Positions 1 through 6,732 of a stretch of DNA of 64,000 nucleotides are shown one piece after another. The first letter of the stretch is position 1. Every line of letters starts with the position of its first letter. A model generated the notes under the pieces. It had not been told where the DNA came from. It made no database searches and saw only the letters and a program-made list of their open reading frames with translations. The DNA is from Gemmatimonadaceae bacterium (lineage in GTDB: Bacteria > Gemmatimonadota > Gemmatimonadetes > Gemmatimonadales > Gemmatimonadaceae), in NCBI GenBank assembly GCA_020852815.1, contig JADZAN010000019.1:62001-126000 (forward strand), read 5' to 3'. Made by a program: the position numbers and the translations under genes.

Positions 1-886
1 ACTGCGCCTCGAAGTCGGCGCGCATGCGCTGGCGGATGCGCGCCACGCGCGTGAGGTCCATCTCGAAGAACGTCGTGACGTGGGCCGACGTCTGCTTGGA
101 GTAGACCATGTGGCCGGCGGTGAGGCGCCGGATCTTGGACATCGGCTCGACCACGTCGCCCGGCCACGGCTGCACGACCGGGGGCTCGAAACCGAAGCCG
201 CCCGGGGCATACATCGACGCCATCGGCGCCGGCGCCGCCCCTGGTCGCAACCCCGGCGCGCTGGCCGCACTCGGCGTCGTCACTCCGGCCTCGATGGCCT
301 GGAGGATGTCCTTCTTGGTGACGCGCCCGGCGATCCCGCTTCCCTGGAGGCCAGCGATCTGGATCCCATGCTCGGCGGCGATCTTCCGCACGAGCGGCGA
401 CGACTTGGTGCGGAGGCGATCCTCGAACGAGCCGGACGATGCGCCTGGCGCCGTCGAGGCGCCGAGTGGTGCCGTGGCGCCGGCTGCCGCTGGAAGGATG
501 GGGTGCGCGGTGGAATGGTTGGGTACCGACGCGCGCTCGGCGACAGATTCGATAGCGGGGGGGGCCCCCCCGCCGGCTGCCGCCGCCGGCCCGCTCGCCG
601 CCGGCTCGCTCGGCGCCTGCGCCGGCATCGCCGCCGCGGCACTCGCATCAGTCTCCAGGCGCGCCACCACCGCCTGCACCGGGACCGTCTGTCCGTCCGT
701 CACCAGGATCTCGACGAGGATCCCTGCCGACGGCGCCGGGATCTCCGCGTCGACCTTGTCCGTGGAGATCTCGAACAGCGGTTCGTCGCGCTTGATGGTG
801 TCGCCGACCTTCTTGAGCCAGCGGGACATCGTCCCCTCGGCGATCGATTCCCCCATCTGGGGCATGACCACGTCGATGCGAGCCAA
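1..886 (-). CDS. Dihydrolipoamide acyltransferase (E2) of a 2-oxo acid dehydrogenase complex, C-terminus cut by window edge
   Basis: E2 subunits carry acyl groups on a lipoyl arm and transfer them to CoA in pyruvate, 2-oxoglutarate or branched-chain dehydrogenase complexes. The first ~76 residues form a lipoyl domain opening with PQMGESIAEGT, with the lipoyl-lysine at K44 in STDKVDAE. An Ala/Pro-rich linker follows, then a peripheral-subunit-binding domain (SSPLVRKIAAEHG to GRVTKKDIL, about residues 158-195), a second linker and the start of the acyltransferase domain (about residue 245 on). I chose the TTG at 886 because a GGGAG ribosome site lies about 7 nt upstream; an in-frame ATG at 865 is the alternative. 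The catalytic HxxxDG motif lies outside the window, so substrate class (pyruvate, 2-oxoglutarate or branched chain) cannot be decided. The 224 bp upstream, up to the next gene, look non-coding. Confidence 0.9.
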   Translation of the reverse strand, partial: MARIDVVMPQMGESIAEGTMSRWLKKVGDTIKRDEPLFEISTDKVDAEIPAPSAGILVEILVTDGQTVPVQAVVARLETDASAAAAMPAQAPSEPAASGPAAAAGGGAPPAIESVAERASVPNHSTAHPILPAAAGATAPLGASTAPGASSGSFEDRLRTKSSPLVRKIAAEHGIQIAGLQGSGIAGRVTKKDILQAIEAGVTTPSAASAPGLRPGAAPAPMASMYAPGGFGFEPPVVQPWPGDVVEPMSKIRRLTAGHMVYSKQTSAHVTTFFEMDLTRVARIRQRMRADFEAQ

Positions 887-1109
887 AGGATCTCCCTCTC
901 GTCTATCCGGTTCGCGGCGCGAGCGCCGACTGGTTCAGGGCGTGAACGCCGACTGGTACACGGCGCCCGGTGATGCGCGGCGCCCGAGCGTCGGCGCCGG
1001 ACGCGCAAGCGGCGCCCCCTCTCCCGGGCAGGTCCCGTCGAGGCGCGCCGCTCTCAACTTATGCCGCCGCGCGCTGCCGCTGTAGCAGCGCGCGCCCCAT
1101 CGATCCCGT

Positions 1110-1433
1110 CTACTTCCGCTCCTTCTGGGTCAACCGGCGAAGTACCAGCGTGGGCAACGAGACCGCGCCGAGCACGCCGCCCACGCCGACGTACAGGAGC
1201 CAGTTGCAGATCGGGAGCCCCTCACACGACGGCGCCTTGGTGAAGAACGCCACGATGCGCCCGATGAGGACCGCCACCATCCCGCCGCTGAAGAAGCCGA
1301 CGATGAAGGTGAAGCACCCCAAGCCGAACTTGCGCCCGAAGGCGATCGCGTCCTCGTTCTCCGCCGCGGTCGGGGCCCGCTCCTTCCCGGACGACCACCC
1401 TCCATCATCGGCACCCCCGTTCCCCGTCCGCAC
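1110..1433 (-). CDS. Small membrane protein of unknown function
   Basis: A 107-residue protein with a hydrophilic, Gly/Glu-rich N-terminus (about 35 residues). Two hydrophobic stretches follow: FTFIVGFFSGGMVAVLIG and LLYVGVGGVLGAVSLPTLVL. Between them lies a short loop with two cysteines (SCEGLPIC) that could form a disulfide if periplasmic. It ends in a basic tail. The GTG start directly abuts the TAG stop of the upstream gene, so it is probably translated with it as the last member of the inositol-lipid operon. I do not recognise the family. Confidence 0.65.
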   Translation of the reverse strand: MRTGNGGADDGGWSSGKERAPTAAENEDAIAFGRKFGLGCFTFIVGFFSGGMVAVLIGRIVAFFTKAPSCEGLPICNWLLYVGVGGVLGAVSLPTLVLRRLTQKERK

Positions 1434-1745
1434 CTAGAACGCCGCCTGCAGCGAGTAGCGCGGATCGTCCTGGCCCTTCAGCTGCACGAAGAACTTCTTC
1501 ACGTTGCGATCCAGCCGACTCTCGCCCATCTGGTCAGTGTGGACCTCGACGAAGGTGTAGTGCCCTCCCTCGGGTTTGGCGCTCAGCTTGAGGCGGGCCG
1601 GCACCTCGGGGGTCCCGACCGCGCCCTGAAAGAGGCGGCTGCGCGCCGTCGACGACAGCGTCTTGAGCCCTAACGAGGAAAAGAAGACATCGGCCGAGTC
1701 CATCACCTCGGCCGGCGTGAGGTGCGTGCGAAAGAAGTGGCGCAT
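1434..1745 (-). CDS. Conserved-looking small protein of unknown function
   Basis: A 103-residue soluble protein with no signal peptide or membrane segment. Its composition is ordinary (mixed charged and hydrophobic), with a beta-rich central part (ARLKLSAKPEGGHYTFVEVH) and a basic segment near the C-terminus (RNVKKFFVQLKG). It starts 4 nt after the stop of the lipoprotein gene and its stop abuts the next start, so co-translation with the ino1 cluster is likely. No function can be assigned from sequence alone. Confidence 0.6.
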   Translation of the reverse strand: MRHFFRTHLTPAEVMDSADVFFSSLGLKTLSSTARSRLFQGAVGTPEVPARLKLSAKPEGGHYTFVEVHTDQMGESRLDRNVKKFFVQLKGQDDPRYSLQAAF

Positions 1746-1749
1746 GTGG

Positions 1750-2202
1750 CTATCGTTTGCAGTTCTGCCCGGGCGGGGCCTCCGCCATGATTTCCTGCAT
1801 CCAGTCGTTGGCCCGCTGCAGACGCTGGGTGGAGTCGCGGCGGAACTGGAAGCCGATGGCCCAGGTTCCGGCGTTGACGAACATCAGCTTGCTGTAGTAC
1901 GTCCCCAGTTCCTTCCCGGGGGTGAGGCCGTTGTCGGTGCTCTTGCGGTCCTCGTTGGTGGCGAAGAGGCGTCCCTCGCCCCCCTCGATCGGTTCGCCGG
2001 TCTTGGCGTCGCGCACCACGATCCTGAACTCCACCGGCTCCAGCGCGCACGGCGGCGCAGGGTCGAACGAGATGGCGATGGAGTAGTCGTCCGTGTACAA
2101 CCGGACCTGCGGCTGCGGCCCGGTAGGGGCACACGCCGTCTCTCCCATGACCACCGCCGCCACTGCGAGCGCCGCCAGGGCGCGCCGGAGCCGTTGCGTC
2201 AT
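1750..2202 (-). CDS. Lipoprotein with YtkA-like beta-sandwich domain
   Basis: A 150-residue exported protein. Residues 1-24 form a signal peptide (two Arg, then an Ala/Val core) ending in GETAC, a plausible lipobox, so the mature protein is probably lipid-anchored at Cys24. The remainder (EFRIVVRDAKTGEPI..., GTYYSKLMFVNAGTWAIGF) resembles the YtkA-like immunoglobulin-type fold found in small exported bacterial proteins. The first bases overlap the ino1 stop (ATGA), showing translational coupling. Its role in the inositol-lipid cluster is unknown. Confidence 0.7.
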   Translation of the reverse strand: MTQRLRRALAALAVAAVVMGETACAPTGPQPQVRLYTDDYSIAISFDPAPPCALEPVEFRIVVRDAKTGEPIEGGEGRLFATNEDRKSTDNGLTPGKELGTYYSKLMFVNAGTWAIGFQFRRDSTQRLQRANDWMQEIMAEAPPGQNCKR

Positions 2203-3536
2203 GATGCGTAGTATTCGAGGCCAAGGTGCGTGATCTGCTCTTCACCCATGAGGTGACGCAGCGTGTTCTTGAGCTTTGTCTGCTGGATGAACAGGTCGTG
2301 CTCCGGCTGCAACCCGGGCGCCGCCATGGGACTCTTGTAGTAGAACGAGAGCCACTCCTGGATCCCCTTCATCCCCGCGCGATGCGCAAAGTCGGACAGG
2401 AGCGCCAGGTCGAGGACGAGCGGCGCCGCCAGGATCGAATCGCGGCACAGGAAGTTCACCTTGATCTGCATCGGGTAGCCCATCCACCCGACGATGTCGA
2501 TGTTGTCCCACCCTTCCTTGTTGTCGCCGCGCGGCGGGTAGTAGTTGATGCGCACGACGTGCGAGAAGTCCTTGTACAGCGCCGGGTACTGCTCGGGCTG
2601 CAGGATGGTGTGCAGCACCGACAGCTTGGACTCCTCCTTGGTCTTGAACGACGCGGGATCGTCCAGCACCTCACCGTCGCGGTTGCCGAGGATGTTGGTC
2701 GAGTACCACCCGGCCAGGCCGAGCATGCGTGCCTTGAGCCCCGGCGCGATGACGGTCTTCATCCACGTCTGCCCGGTCTTGAAGTCCTTCCCCGAAATGG
2801 GGACCCCGCGCTGGTTGGCGAGCTCGATGAGCGCCGGTGTGTCGACGGCGAGGTTGGGGGCCCCGTTGCAGTAGGGGACATCCTCCATGATGCAGGCCCA
2901 CGCATACAGCATCGACGGTGCGATGGCATCGTCGTTCGCTTCCATCGCGCGCTCGAACTGCTCGACAGTCGCGTGCTGCGGCCCCGGCTTGATGAACGTC
3001 TCGGTCGACGCACACCACACGGCGACGACGCGCTCGCAATCGTTCTTCGCCTTGAAGTCGCGAATGTCCTGGCGCAACTGCTCCGCCAGGTCGCGCTTGG
3101 TCTTCCCCGACTTCACGTTCGTCGTGTTCGTGAGGCGCGTGACGTAGCGCGACTCGAACACCGCCGGCATGGGGACGATCGACGAGAGGAAGTCCTTCAG
3201 CGGTTCGAGGTCGCGATCCTCGAGGACGCCGGCCTTGCGCGCGGCGGTGTAGGCGTCGTCGGCGATGGGATCCCAGGCGCCGAAGACGATGTCCTTCAAA
3301 TCGGTGAGGGGGACAAAGTCCTTGATGAGCGGCGCGCGATGTTCCGTGCGCTTGCCAAGGCGAATGGTCGCCATCTGCGTGAGCGAGCCGATGGGCTGGC
3401 TCATGCCGCGGCGTACGCTCTCCACCCCAGCCATGAACGTGGTCGCAACGGCCCCGAGCCCCGGGGTCAGAATGCCGAGCTTGCCGGTGGCCGGACGAAC
3501 GGCGACACGGGGCGTGGTAGCGGACGAACCCTGCAC
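2199..3536 (-). CDS. ino1: Inositol-3-phosphate (myo-inositol-1-phosphate) synthase
   Basis: Converts glucose 6-phosphate to 1L-myo-inositol 1-phosphate by an NAD-dependent oxidation, aldol cyclisation and reduction. The 445-residue length is normal for the family. The N-terminal NAD-binding loop reads LGILTPGLGAVATT. Diagnostic blocks are VDTPALIELANQRGVPISGK, DFKTGQTWMKT, STNILGNRDGEVL and VNFLCRDSILAAPLVLDL; the lysines of the second and third blocks belong to the catalytic cluster in this family. It lies 24 bp downstream of a CDP-alcohol phosphotransferase gene. In actinobacteria and some other bacteria that pairing supplies inositol phosphate for phosphatidylinositol phosphate synthesis. 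Downstream it overlaps a lipoprotein gene by 4 nt. Confidence 0.96.
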   Translation of the reverse strand: MQGSSATTPRVAVRPATGKLGILTPGLGAVATTFMAGVESVRRGMSQPIGSLTQMATIRLGKRTEHRAPLIKDFVPLTDLKDIVFGAWDPIADDAYTAARKAGVLEDRDLEPLKDFLSSIVPMPAVFESRYVTRLTNTTNVKSGKTKRDLAEQLRQDIRDFKAKNDCERVVAVWCASTETFIKPGPQHATVEQFERAMEANDDAIAPSMLYAWACIMEDVPYCNGAPNLAVDTPALIELANQRGVPISGKDFKTGQTWMKTVIAPGLKARMLGLAGWYSTNILGNRDGEVLDDPASFKTKEESKLSVLHTILQPEQYPALYKDFSHVVRINYYPPRGDNKEGWDNIDIVGWMGYPMQIKVNFLCRDSILAAPLVLDLALLSDFAHRAGMKGIQEWLSFYYKSPMAAPGLQPEHDLFIQQTKLKNTLRHLMGEEQITHLGLEYYAS

Positions 3537-3560
3537 GGACAGTTCTCCTGGAAAGTCGAA

Positions 3561-4286
3561 TTAGCGCGCGGCGTGCCCCGCCGAGGCGGGGTGCTGCGCG
3601 TGGGCGCCGGTGGCCGGCGCGCTGGGGGCGCTCGAAGCCTGGTCGGCGTCGATAGCCGGCTTCGTCACGCGGTAAACGTAGAGGATGCGCTGCACCGCGG
3701 TGATCCACGCCGTCACCGACAGCAGCACGCAGATGGTGATGAGCACCCACCCGTTGAGGGCGAGTCCGAAGAATGCCTGCGGCGCCGAGAGCAGGGTGAT
3801 ACGCTCCGGACGCTGCAGCATCCCGACCTTCGCGTCGATCCCGAGGCTTTCCGCACGCGCCCGCGTGTACGACGTGAGGAACGTCCCGATGCCGCCGAGA
3901 ATGAGCACCGCCACCATCGGCGTCCCCATCAACGGCGGAATGCTCTGGTGAACGTTGTTGCGCGCGAAGAAGATCGTGAGGCCGCCCAGCAGCGCGCCGT
4001 CAGCTACACGATCGAGCGTGGAGTCGTAGAACGCCCCGAACACGGTGGAGCGCCCCGTGCGCCGAGCCACAGTCCCATCCAGCACGTCGAACAGTGCCGT
4101 GAGCCCCAGGACCCACCCCGCGGTGCGGATGTGTCCGGCGGCAAAGATCGCCCCTGCCGCCATCGAGCAAAGGGTGCCGACCGTGGTGATTGTGTTGGGA
4201 TTGATGCGATGCCGAACCATCCAGTCCGCCACGGGGGCGATCACCTTCAGGTACCCGCGTATGATCGCTTCCCAGAGACTCTTCAT
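3561..4286 (-). CDS. CDP-alcohol phosphatidyltransferase, probably phosphatidylinositol phosphate synthase
   Basis: An integral membrane enzyme that moves the phosphatidyl group from CDP-diacylglycerol to an alcohol. The family signature D-x2-DG-x2-AR-x8-G-x3-D-x3-D is complete: DVLDGTVARRTGRSTVFGAF followed by YDSTLDRVAD, placing four metal-binding aspartates near residues 66-91. About six hydrophobic helices are visible. The C-terminal ~40 residues are Ala/Pro-rich and hydrophilic. The adjacent ino1 gene makes inositol 1-phosphate the likely acceptor, giving phosphatidylinositol phosphate. That substrate choice is inferred from context, since phosphatidylglycerophosphate or archaetidyl synthases share the motif. 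Its ATG at 4286 is the first gene of the inositol operon. Confidence 0.88.
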   Translation of the reverse strand: MKSLWEAIIRGYLKVIAPVADWMVRHRINPNTITTVGTLCSMAAGAIFAAGHIRTAGWVLGLTALFDVLDGTVARRTGRSTVFGAFYDSTLDRVADGALLGGLTIFFARNNVHQSIPPLMGTPMVAVLILGGIGTFLTSYTRARAESLGIDAKVGMLQRPERITLLSAPQAFFGLALNGWVLITICVLLSVTAWITAVQRILYVYRVTKPAIDADQASSAPSAPATGAHAQHPASAGHAAR

Positions 4287-4344
4287 GCGTGGCGTGAGGA
4301 GATGGCGAGCGGTTCGGTCACTGTGGGAACGCGGCGGCGCAACA

Positions 4345-4370
4345 AGAAGGGCTCGGCAGTCTCCGAGCCC
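4345..4370 (-). terminator. Rho-independent-type terminator after the small lipoprotein gene
   Basis: An 8-bp GC stem (GGGCTCGG / CCGAGCCC) with a 6-nt loop. On the minus strand it is followed by a T-rich stretch (CTTCTTGTT). It lies 43 bp past the stop of the lipoprotein gene and separates it from the downstream phospholipid operon. Confidence 0.65.
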
Positions 4371-4412
4371 CTGAAAGTACCGCTGTCGGCTGGCACGTAC
4401 AACCCTCTCAGG

Positions 4413-4745
4413 CTACGGCACTTGCCACTCGAAAACGCCCGTGAGGACGACGCCATCGCGGGTGTACGAACGCGAGCCATCGGCGAGTGCGGCACGCAAC
4501 CGCACCGTGCTTCCCGCGCTCACGCCGCGTACCGGAATGAGCTCCGTCGAGTTGGCGGCGACGACCTTGAGCTGCTGTTCCGCCCCGCCGGCGGTCAGGA
4601 AGACGGTCACCGCCTGCGACGTCGTGTTGGTCACCTTGAGCGAGACCTCGGCCGCCGCACTTGGCGCGGACTGGACCACGACCTGGCGCGAGCAGGCGGC
4701 GAGCGGCGTCAATGAGAGCAGAGCCACGAAGATGAATCGGCGCAT
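4413..4745 (-). CDS. Small lipoprotein, unknown function
   Basis: A 110-residue exported protein. The signal peptide MRRFIFVALLSLTPLAAC has a clean lipobox (LAAC, Cys18). The mature part is a compact beta-rich domain (AEVSLKVTNTTSQAVTVFLT, STVRLRAALADGS) resembling small immunoglobulin-like exported domains, ending in FEWQVP. The upstream in-frame extension has coding-shadow composition, so I place the start at this ATG. It is divergent from the serine hydrolase gene with 130 bp between starts, and a hairpin terminator follows it. Confidence 0.75.
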   Translation of the reverse strand: MRRFIFVALLSLTPLAACSRQVVVQSAPSAAAEVSLKVTNTTSQAVTVFLTAGGAEQQLKVVAANSTELIPVRGVSAGSTVRLRAALADGSRSYTRDGVVLTGVFEWQVP

Positions 4746-4875
4746 GATGAAGTGGGGTATGTGGAATGGGCGCGCCCTCTCGCGCCACGCCTGCCGATTG
4801 CACAGACTTGCGGGCGAAGCTGGACAGGCACGCCACGTCGCGCAACACCCCACATCACACTCCCCGCGCACCACG

Positions 4876-6207
4876 ATGTTCCATTCGCCGTCGTCCCGGA
4901 CACTCCGCGCCGACCACGTCTCCGGCCTCGCTCGCGCACGCGCGGGCGGGCTCACGCGTACGTTCGCGGGCACCGTCGCGCTCGCGCTTCGTGGGGCGCT
5001 GCTCGCCGTGCTCCTCACCGCGTGCCGCGTAGGTGGACAGGGGCCCTCCCCCGCCCCGCTCCCCCGCATCTCGGCCGAGGCAGCCAGCGCACGCGGCGTC
5101 GACCTCGCCACGCTGCAGTCGCGCCTGGATGGCGCGGTGCGGGACGCAGTGCGGGATGGCGCATTTCCCGGCGCGATTGCCGTGGTGGGGAGCAAGGACG
5201 GGATCCTGGCCATGTCGAGCGGCGGCCAGCTCGACGCCAACGATCCCAGCGTGCCTAACGAACGCACCATCTGGGACCTGGCCTCGCTCACCAAGGTGAT
5301 CGGGATGACGTCGGCCATGGAGCGCCTGGTGCAAGGCGGCAAGGTCGACCTCGAGGCACCGGTGCAACGCTACCTCCCGGACTGGACCGGTCCGGGCAAG
5401 GACCAGGTGCGCGTGCGCCACCTCCTCACGCACTCGGCGGGACTCCCGTCGTGGCGTCCGCTGTACAAGGAGGCCACGACGCCGGCGCAGGCCATGGCGC
5501 TCGTCCTCGCCACGCAGCTCGACACCATCCCCGGTGCGCGCATGGTCTACAGCGACCTGGGGGCGATCCTGCTGGGCGAGATCGTTCGCCGTGTGTCCGG
5601 CGCGCCGCTGGATGTCTTCGTCACGCGCGAGGTCTTTGCGCCGTTAGGCATGCGCGAGACGGGGTGGCGCCCAGCGCCCTCGCTCAAGCCGCGCATTGCC
5701 CCCACCGAGATCGACCCATGGCGCCAGCGTCACCTGCGCGGCGAGGTCCACGACGAGAATGCCTATGCACTGGGCGGGATGACCGGGCACGCCGGGCTCT
5801 TCTCCACCGCCGCTGACCTCACACGCCTGGCGCGCATGTACCTGGGCTACGGACAGTTGGACGGCGTGCGCGTGCTCGACTCCACGACGATCGCGCGCTT
5901 CACGTCACGCCCCGAGTCGTCGCTCTCCAACCGGGCGCTGGGGTGGGAGAAGCCCAACGGGTCGAACTCGGCCGGTCACCGCATGTCGCCGGCCGCGTTT
6001 GGTCACACCGGCTTCACCGGGACGTCGGTCTGGATCGATCCCGGGAACGATATCTTCGTCATCCTGCTAACCAATCGTGTGAATCCGACGCGCGAGAACC
6101 GGAAGATCGGGCAGGTCCGGATCGCCGTTGCCGACGCCGTGATGGGGGCGCTTCAAGGGTGCGCCGCGGGCGCGTCATTGCTTGAATGCCCCGCTGGCGG
6201 GCGATAG
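4876..6207 (+). CDS. Serine hydrolase of the beta-lactamase / DD-peptidase (class C-like) family, lipoprotein
   Basis: About 443 residues. A long basic N-region precedes a lipoprotein signal (LRGALLAVLLTAC). The catalytic domain carries the SxxK motif in DLASLTKVIGMTS (nucleophile Ser, general-base Lys), a YxN-like element (YSDLGAILLGE, with Asp in place of Asn) and the third motif HTGFTG. Such periplasmic enzymes include esterases, D-amino-acid peptidases and class C beta-lactamases; the substrate cannot be read from sequence. The ATG at 4876 is preferred because earlier in-frame codons run antisense to the divergent lipoprotein gene. A putative promoter for the next gene overlaps its stop region. 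Confidence 0.88.
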   Translation: MFHSPSSRTLRADHVSGLARARAGGLTRTFAGTVALALRGALLAVLLTACRVGGQGPSPAPLPRISAEAASARGVDLATLQSRLDGAVRDAVRDGAFPGAIAVVGSKDGILAMSSGGQLDANDPSVPNERTIWDLASLTKVIGMTSAMERLVQGGKVDLEAPVQRYLPDWTGPGKDQVRVRHLLTHSAGLPSWRPLYKEATTPAQAMALVLATQLDTIPGARMVYSDLGAILLGEIVRRVSGAPLDVFVTREVFAPLGMRETGWRPAPSLKPRIAPTEIDPWRQRHLRGEVHDENAYALGGMTGHAGLFSTAADLTRLARMYLGYGQLDGVRVLDSTTIARFTSRPESSLSNRALGWEKPNGSNSAGHRMSPAAFGHTGFTGTSVWIDPGNDIFVILLTNRVNPTRENRKIGQVRIAVADAVMGALQGCAAGASLLECPAGGR

Positions 6208-6210
6208 ATT
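6182..6210 (+). promoter_or_regulatory. Candidate sigma70-type promoter with palindromes upstream of the Fe-S carrier gene
   Basis: TTGAAT and TAGATT are separated by 17 bp and could be -35 and -10 boxes. The -10 overlaps a perfect 13-bp palindrome CGATAGATTATCG, and 14 bp further on is a second palindrome GTCGCATTTGCGAC (6223-6236). The arrangement suggests a regulator site over the promoter; which protein would bind is not evident. Confidence 0.35.
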
Positions 6211-6258
6211 ATCGACTATTCAAGTCGCATTTGCGACCATACGTAACCGGAGGCAATC

Positions 6259-6615
6259 GTGAGCACCAACGTCTCGCCCGAAATCGTCGTCACCGTGACC
6301 CCGGTCGCCGCTGTCGAGGTCAAGCGTTTCATGGACGCGGAGGGCGTGTCGCCAGACGTCGGCGGTCTTCGCGTGAGCGTCCAGCCCGGTGGCTGCAGCG
6401 GCTTCAAGTACGGCCTGCTGATCGAGGACCAGGCGGCGGAGGACGACTACATCCTGTCGCAGGAAGGGTTCCGCATGTTCGTCGACCCGTTCTCGGCGCA
6501 GTACATCAACCAGGTCACCATCGACTACGTCTCGTCGATGCAGGGTTCCGGGTTTACCTTCAAGAACCCCAACGCCACCGGTGGCTGTGGCTGTGGTAGT
6601 TCCTTCACTGCCTAA
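6259..6615 (+). CDS. A-type iron-sulfur carrier protein (IscA/ErpA/HesB family)
   Basis: Small A-type carriers bind a [2Fe-2S] or [4Fe-4S] cluster between three conserved cysteines and pass it to apoproteins. All three are present: Cys in PGGCSGFKYG and two in GGCGCGSSF at the C-terminus. The 118-residue length is typical. The GTG start has a strong GGAGG 5 nt upstream, and two palindromes in the leader hint at regulation. It stands alone between a serine hydrolase and a terminator, not in an isc or suf operon, which favours an ErpA-like role; subtype is inference. The TAA stop lies inside a CCTAACG word. Confidence 0.93.
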   Translation: MSTNVSPEIVVTVTPVAAVEVKRFMDAEGVSPDVGGLRVSVQPGGCSGFKYGLLIEDQAAEDDYILSQEGFRMFVDPFSAQYINQVTIDYVSSMQGSGFTFKNPNATGGCGCGSSFTA

Positions 6616-6675
6616 CGAACCATGACCCCACCGGCCCCCGACGTGATGCACACGCCGGGTGCCGCCGCGAAGTCC

Positions 6676-6713
6676 GAGGCCCGCGAGTCGTTGTCGACGA
6701 ATCGCGGGCCTTC
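6676..6713 (+). terminator. Strong hairpin terminator between the Fe-S carrier and nagB genes
   Basis: A perfect 10-bp stem (AGGCCCGCGA / TCGCGGGCCT) closes a 15-nt loop. Only a weak T-run follows (TTCGTATT). It sits 60 bp after the carrier stop, and a nagB start upstream of it (6622) would place the hairpin inside the coding sequence. This supports the ATG at 6733 for nagB. Confidence 0.65.
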
Positions 6714-6732
6714 GTATTCCCCGGCTCTCCCC

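Noticed and set aside
80-1085. Long plus-strand open frames over the E2 gene
   Set aside because: They are shadows of the Pro/Ala-rich linker of the minus-strand acyltransferase and have arginine-rich, domain-free products.
2226-4715. 829-codon plus-strand frame across ino1 and the phosphotransferase
   Set aside because: Antisense to two genes with clear family motifs; its product is Arg/Glu/His-rich with no fold.
4876-6207. Calling the serine hydrolase an antibiotic beta-lactamase
   Set aside because: SxxK and HTG are shared with esterases and peptidases, and the YxN motif is altered; resistance cannot be inferred.
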